From Planctomycetaceae bacterium (GTDB lineage: Bacteria > Planctomycetota > Planctomycetia > Pirellulales > Thermoguttaceae): a DNA stretch of 7,818 nt. The notes under the pieces are model-generated. The model was not told the origin of the DNA. It made no database searches and saw only the letters and a program-made list of their open reading frames with translations. The stretch spans positions 1 to 7,818 of the forward strand of contig JAISQH010000290.1 in assembly GCA_031274385.1 (NCBI GenBank), in the 5' to 3' direction. A program made the position numbers and the translations under genes. Below, one piece after another: positions 6,276-7,818 of this stretch (position 1 is its first letter; every line of letters starts with the position of its first letter).

Positions 6276-6374
6276 GGAAACTTCTAAAAACCTCGTTCCT
6301 CAAAAATTTCGCATTGAAAAATAAAGGACTTGCAAATAATTTTTAGGTAAAATGTTAGGTTTTTAGAAGTTCCC
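6276..6374 (+). mobile_element. MITE-like element, copy 2 (99 bp, ATAA target duplication)
   Basis: This is the second copy of the element at 1280-1377, in the same orientation. Its ends are GGAAACTTCTAAAAACCT on the left and AGGTTTTTAGAAGTTCCC on the right, complementary except for one position. It is flanked by ATAA at 6272-6275 and 6375-6378. The flanking duplication differs from that of copy 1, which indicates independent insertion. It has no ORF, and it lies 79 bp beyond the hybB stop, apparently inserted into an existing palindrome cluster. Confidence 0.75.
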
Positions 6375-6380
6375 ATAAAA

Positions 6381-6472
6381 AACTCCGTAGGAGTTGACTT
6401 TGGATAACCCCGTGCAAGCGGAGCGCAGCACGGGGAAAGTACAAAAAATCAAAACGAACTCTGAAAGAGTTC
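6381..6472. repeat. Cluster of three perfect hairpins, REP-like
   Basis: Three perfect stems lie in 92 bp: AACTCC/GGAGTT (6381-6386 with 6390-6395, loop GTA), CCCCGTGC/GCACGGGG (6408-6415 with 6428-6435, 12-nt loop AAGCGGAGCGCA) and GAACTCT/AGAGTTC (6456-6462 with 6466-6472, loop GAA). The first and third share the core AACTC/GAGTT. I have the impression that this arrangement recurs as an intergenic repeat in planctomycete-type genomes, but I cannot search for it. A related half-stem, AACTCCGTA, occurs at 6254-6262, and AACTCC also ends the window. Confidence 0.6.
6440..6472 (-). terminator. Candidate Rho-independent terminator, minus strand
   Basis: On the minus strand, the GAACTCT/AGAGTTC stem (7 bp, 3-nt loop) is followed by GTTTTGATTTTTT, a T-rich tail. 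On the plus strand the tail is CAATAAAAG, so it would not work for hybB. It would stop transcripts coming from deoC, although it is about 325 bp beyond that gene's stop. The 6381-6395 stem likewise is followed by a T run (TTTTAT) only on the minus strand. Confidence 0.4.
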
Positions 6473-6512
6473 AATAAAAGTGATTAGTCATGGTATACTC
6501 ATTTCACTTGAA

Positions 6513-6729
6513 TTTTCGGTTTTATTTTTCCTTTATGGAGGTAAGCGACCTCTCTCCGAGCCATTTTGATAAATAGCGTCGGCGTACTCGCCGACTTGAA
6601 TAACGAAACGCGATGTTTTCCGGTAAACCAAAGTCGGCGAGTACGCCGACGCAACCTCTCGGAGAGAGGTTGCCTACCATTCCTAAAATAATCTCAAAAA
6701 ACGGAATGGAAAAAAAAGAAAACCGAAAA
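6513..6729. repeat. Nested inverted-repeat element (about 217 bp)
   Basis: Three sets of arms are nested. The outer set is TTTTCGGTTTT (6513-6523) and AAAACCGAAAA (6719-6729). The middle set is 6540-6560 and 6658-6678, complementary at 19 of 21 positions around ACCTCTCTCCGAG. The inner set is 6576-6597 and 6631-6652, a perfect 22-bp inverted repeat. Each inner arm is itself a hairpin (GTCGGCG TACT CGCCGAC at 6578-6595), and 6651-6673 forms another 10-bp hairpin with a GGA loop. It has no transposase and no convincing ORF. It resembles a MITE or BIME-type repeat and could also act as a transcription block between hybB and deoC. Confidence 0.7.
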
Positions 6730-6796
6730 CTAAAGCGGAATGAATATAACCGTTCATGAACTCTTTTTTGAAAAGAGATTGCCAATTCGGAGATTG

Positions 6797-7498
6797 TTAA
6801 TATCCGTCTTTTTCGTTTTTGATTCCTGTTTCGCCGCAAATGGTTGGTGTGCTGGAGCCGTTGACGCCGAGACGGTCAACTCCCATATCAACAAACATTT
6901 GAGCTCGGGCGTTGTCACGAATCCCGCCGGAAGGTTTGACTTTGATACGCCCCGCAGCGGTCTTCAACATACAATCAACAACTTCTTCTTTGGCACCTTC
7001 GCCATTGAAACCGGTTGAGGTTTTCACAAAATCGGCTCTGGCTTCGATACAGATTTCGGTTGCTTTTGTTATTTCTTCAAGAGTGAGTTGGCTTGTTTCG
7101 AGAATGACTTTAACCGCGACATGGGTGAAATTGTGTTTCTGAAAATTGTGATGGGCGACATTGACGACTGCCGCGATTTCGTCCCGAACTTCGTCCCAAA
7201 GCCCACTGCGAATCCAACCGTAATTGGCAACCATATCGATTTCAGAAACCCCCTTCTTACAATAGAGTTTGGCTTCGGCAATTTTTGATTCGGTGCAGGC
7301 GGTTCCGTGCGGGAAGCCAAGAACACAGGAAACGCCCGTCTCCGTACCACGACACAACTCAACAGCAAGACTAATATCGCAAGGACGAACACAAACAGTT
7401 TTTACTTTATACCTGATTCCCGAAAGAATCCATTCAATTGCTTCCTGACGGGTCATTTGGGGAATCAGAATCGCGTGGTCAAGGTAACGATTAATCAT
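6797..7498 (-). CDS. deoC: Deoxyribose-phosphate aldolase
   Basis: This 233-residue class I aldolase cleaves 2-deoxy-D-ribose 5-phosphate to glyceraldehyde 3-phosphate and acetaldehyde in deoxynucleoside catabolism. The active-site residues are visible: Asp88 in EIDMVANYGW, the Schiff-base Lys159 in ADFVKTSTGF and Lys188 in IKVKPSGGIRDN. The N-terminal YLDHAILIP and the GFPHGTACTESK segment also match the family, and the C-terminal GVDRLGVNGSST supplies the phosphate-binding end. The start at 7498 (MINRYLDHAIL) fits the family. A TTG at 7567 would add 23 residues without similarity, and neither start has a clear ribosome binding site. The gene stands alone, convergent with hybB, and has no evident functional link to the hydrogenase. 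Confidence 0.93.
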   Translation of the reverse strand: MINRYLDHAILIPQMTRQEAIEWILSGIRYKVKTVCVRPCDISLAVELCRGTETGVSCVLGFPHGTACTESKIAEAKLYCKKGVSEIDMVANYGWIRSGLWDEVRDEIAAVVNVAHHNFQKHNFTHVAVKVILETSQLTLEEITKATEICIEARADFVKTSTGFNGEGAKEEVVDCMLKTAAGRIKVKPSGGIRDNARAQMFVDMGVDRLGVNGSSTPTICGETGIKNEKDGY

Positions 7499-7818
7499 GT
7501 TTTTGTGGGGGGTCAGTGATGAATTTTGGAGCAAAACATTAAAATTGTCTAAAATTTCGGAATCCAATAAAAAGTTTTAGCCTTTTTAATGGACTCAAAG
7601 ATGGTTCCAATGTATCGTTTTTGATAAAAATTTCAAGTAGAACGGGTTCATTTAGAATTTTTCCTCGTGTTCATTGGGCGGAATTTCTGGGTTATACAGT
7701 CGGCAGTCATAAAGATCATTTTTTTGTGAATTATTTTTGTAAAGGTATTATTAACATCCCGTAGTTCGCAAAACTTTTAATAATGTGTTCGGTTTGTACG
7801 ATGAATTAAAACAACTCC
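7499..7818. other. Intergenic region upstream of deoC
   Basis: I see no supported gene. One plus-strand frame is open from 7543 to a stop at 7762-7764, but it has no ATG, no ribosome binding site and no family I recognise. The last 11 bases (AAAACAACTCC) repeat 6249-6259, so another copy of the palindrome cluster may begin at the window edge. Confidence 0.4.
7609..7636 (-). promoter_or_regulatory. Weak candidate promoter of deoC
   Basis: On the minus strand, TTGAAA (7636-7631) and TACATT (7614-7609) are separated by 16 bp. The match to sigma-70 hexamers is moderate in very AT-rich sequence, so chance is a serious alternative. It would give a leader of about 100 nt. Confidence 0.25.

Noticed and set aside
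1280..6374. The two MITE-like copies as ends of a single composite transposon
   Set aside because: Each copy has its own distinct 4-bp duplication (TGAA and ATAA), and the outermost flanks do not match each other.
6381..6472. A CRISPR array, suggested by repeated palindromic words
   Set aside because: The hairpins differ in sequence and spacing, there are no regular spacers, and no cas genes are nearby.
6522..6839. A 105-codon minus-strand frame downstream of deoC
   Set aside because: It is made largely of the nested inverted-repeat element and A/T runs; the product is biased to R, F and S with no family pattern.
7543..7764. A 73-codon plus-strand open frame upstream of deoC, possibly a gene remnant
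   Set aside because: It has no ATG, only one internal TTG, no ribosome binding site and no recognisable similarity.

Overview
The window reads like the chromosome of an anaerobic or facultative planctomycete, moderately AT-rich with very AT-rich intergenic DNA. This assignment is an inference. The main taxonomic clue is the first gene, a short CBM9/DOMON-like protein of a type I remember almost only from Planctomycetes. Frequent weak Shine-Dalgarno sequences and abundant palindromic intergenic repeats are compatible with it. No rRNA, tRNA, CRISPR array or transposase gene is visible.

Layout. Positions 1-567 are non-coding and hold a nested inverted-repeat structure (214-439). Positions 568-1254 encode the CBM9-like protein, followed at once by a 98-bp MITE-like element (1280-1377). 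The core is a plus-strand cluster from 1668 to 6196: a Tat-exported [FeFe]-hydrogenase, a VapBC-type toxin-antitoxin pair, a HybA-like four-cluster ferredoxin subunit with a C-terminal membrane anchor, and a HybB/NrfD-type ten-helix quinone-reactive membrane subunit. Downstream, 6197-6796 is packed with palindromes: a second copy of the MITE-like element, three small hairpins and a roughly 217-bp nested inverted repeat. A convergent minus-strand deoC (deoxyribose-phosphate aldolase) follows, and 7499-7818 has no supported gene.

How the genes fit together. The hydrogenase carries every H-cluster ligand and proton-relay residue I could check, two ferredoxin-type clusters and a twin-arginine signal. 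HybA and HybB are the electron-transfer and quinone modules that normally serve the periplasmic [NiFe] hydrogenase-2. The inferred product is a membrane-bound complex facing the periplasm, in which an [FeFe] catalytic subunit replaces the [NiFe] pair and exchanges electrons with menaquinone through HybA and HybB. The HybA-like subunit has lost the usual Tat signal and presumably rides out on the hydrogenase signal. No hydE/F/G maturation genes are present, so they would have to lie elsewhere.

The most notable points are the hybrid hydrogenase composition, the toxin-antitoxin pair lodged inside its operon, and two same-orientation MITE-like elements, each with its own 4-bp target duplication, bracketing the whole locus.
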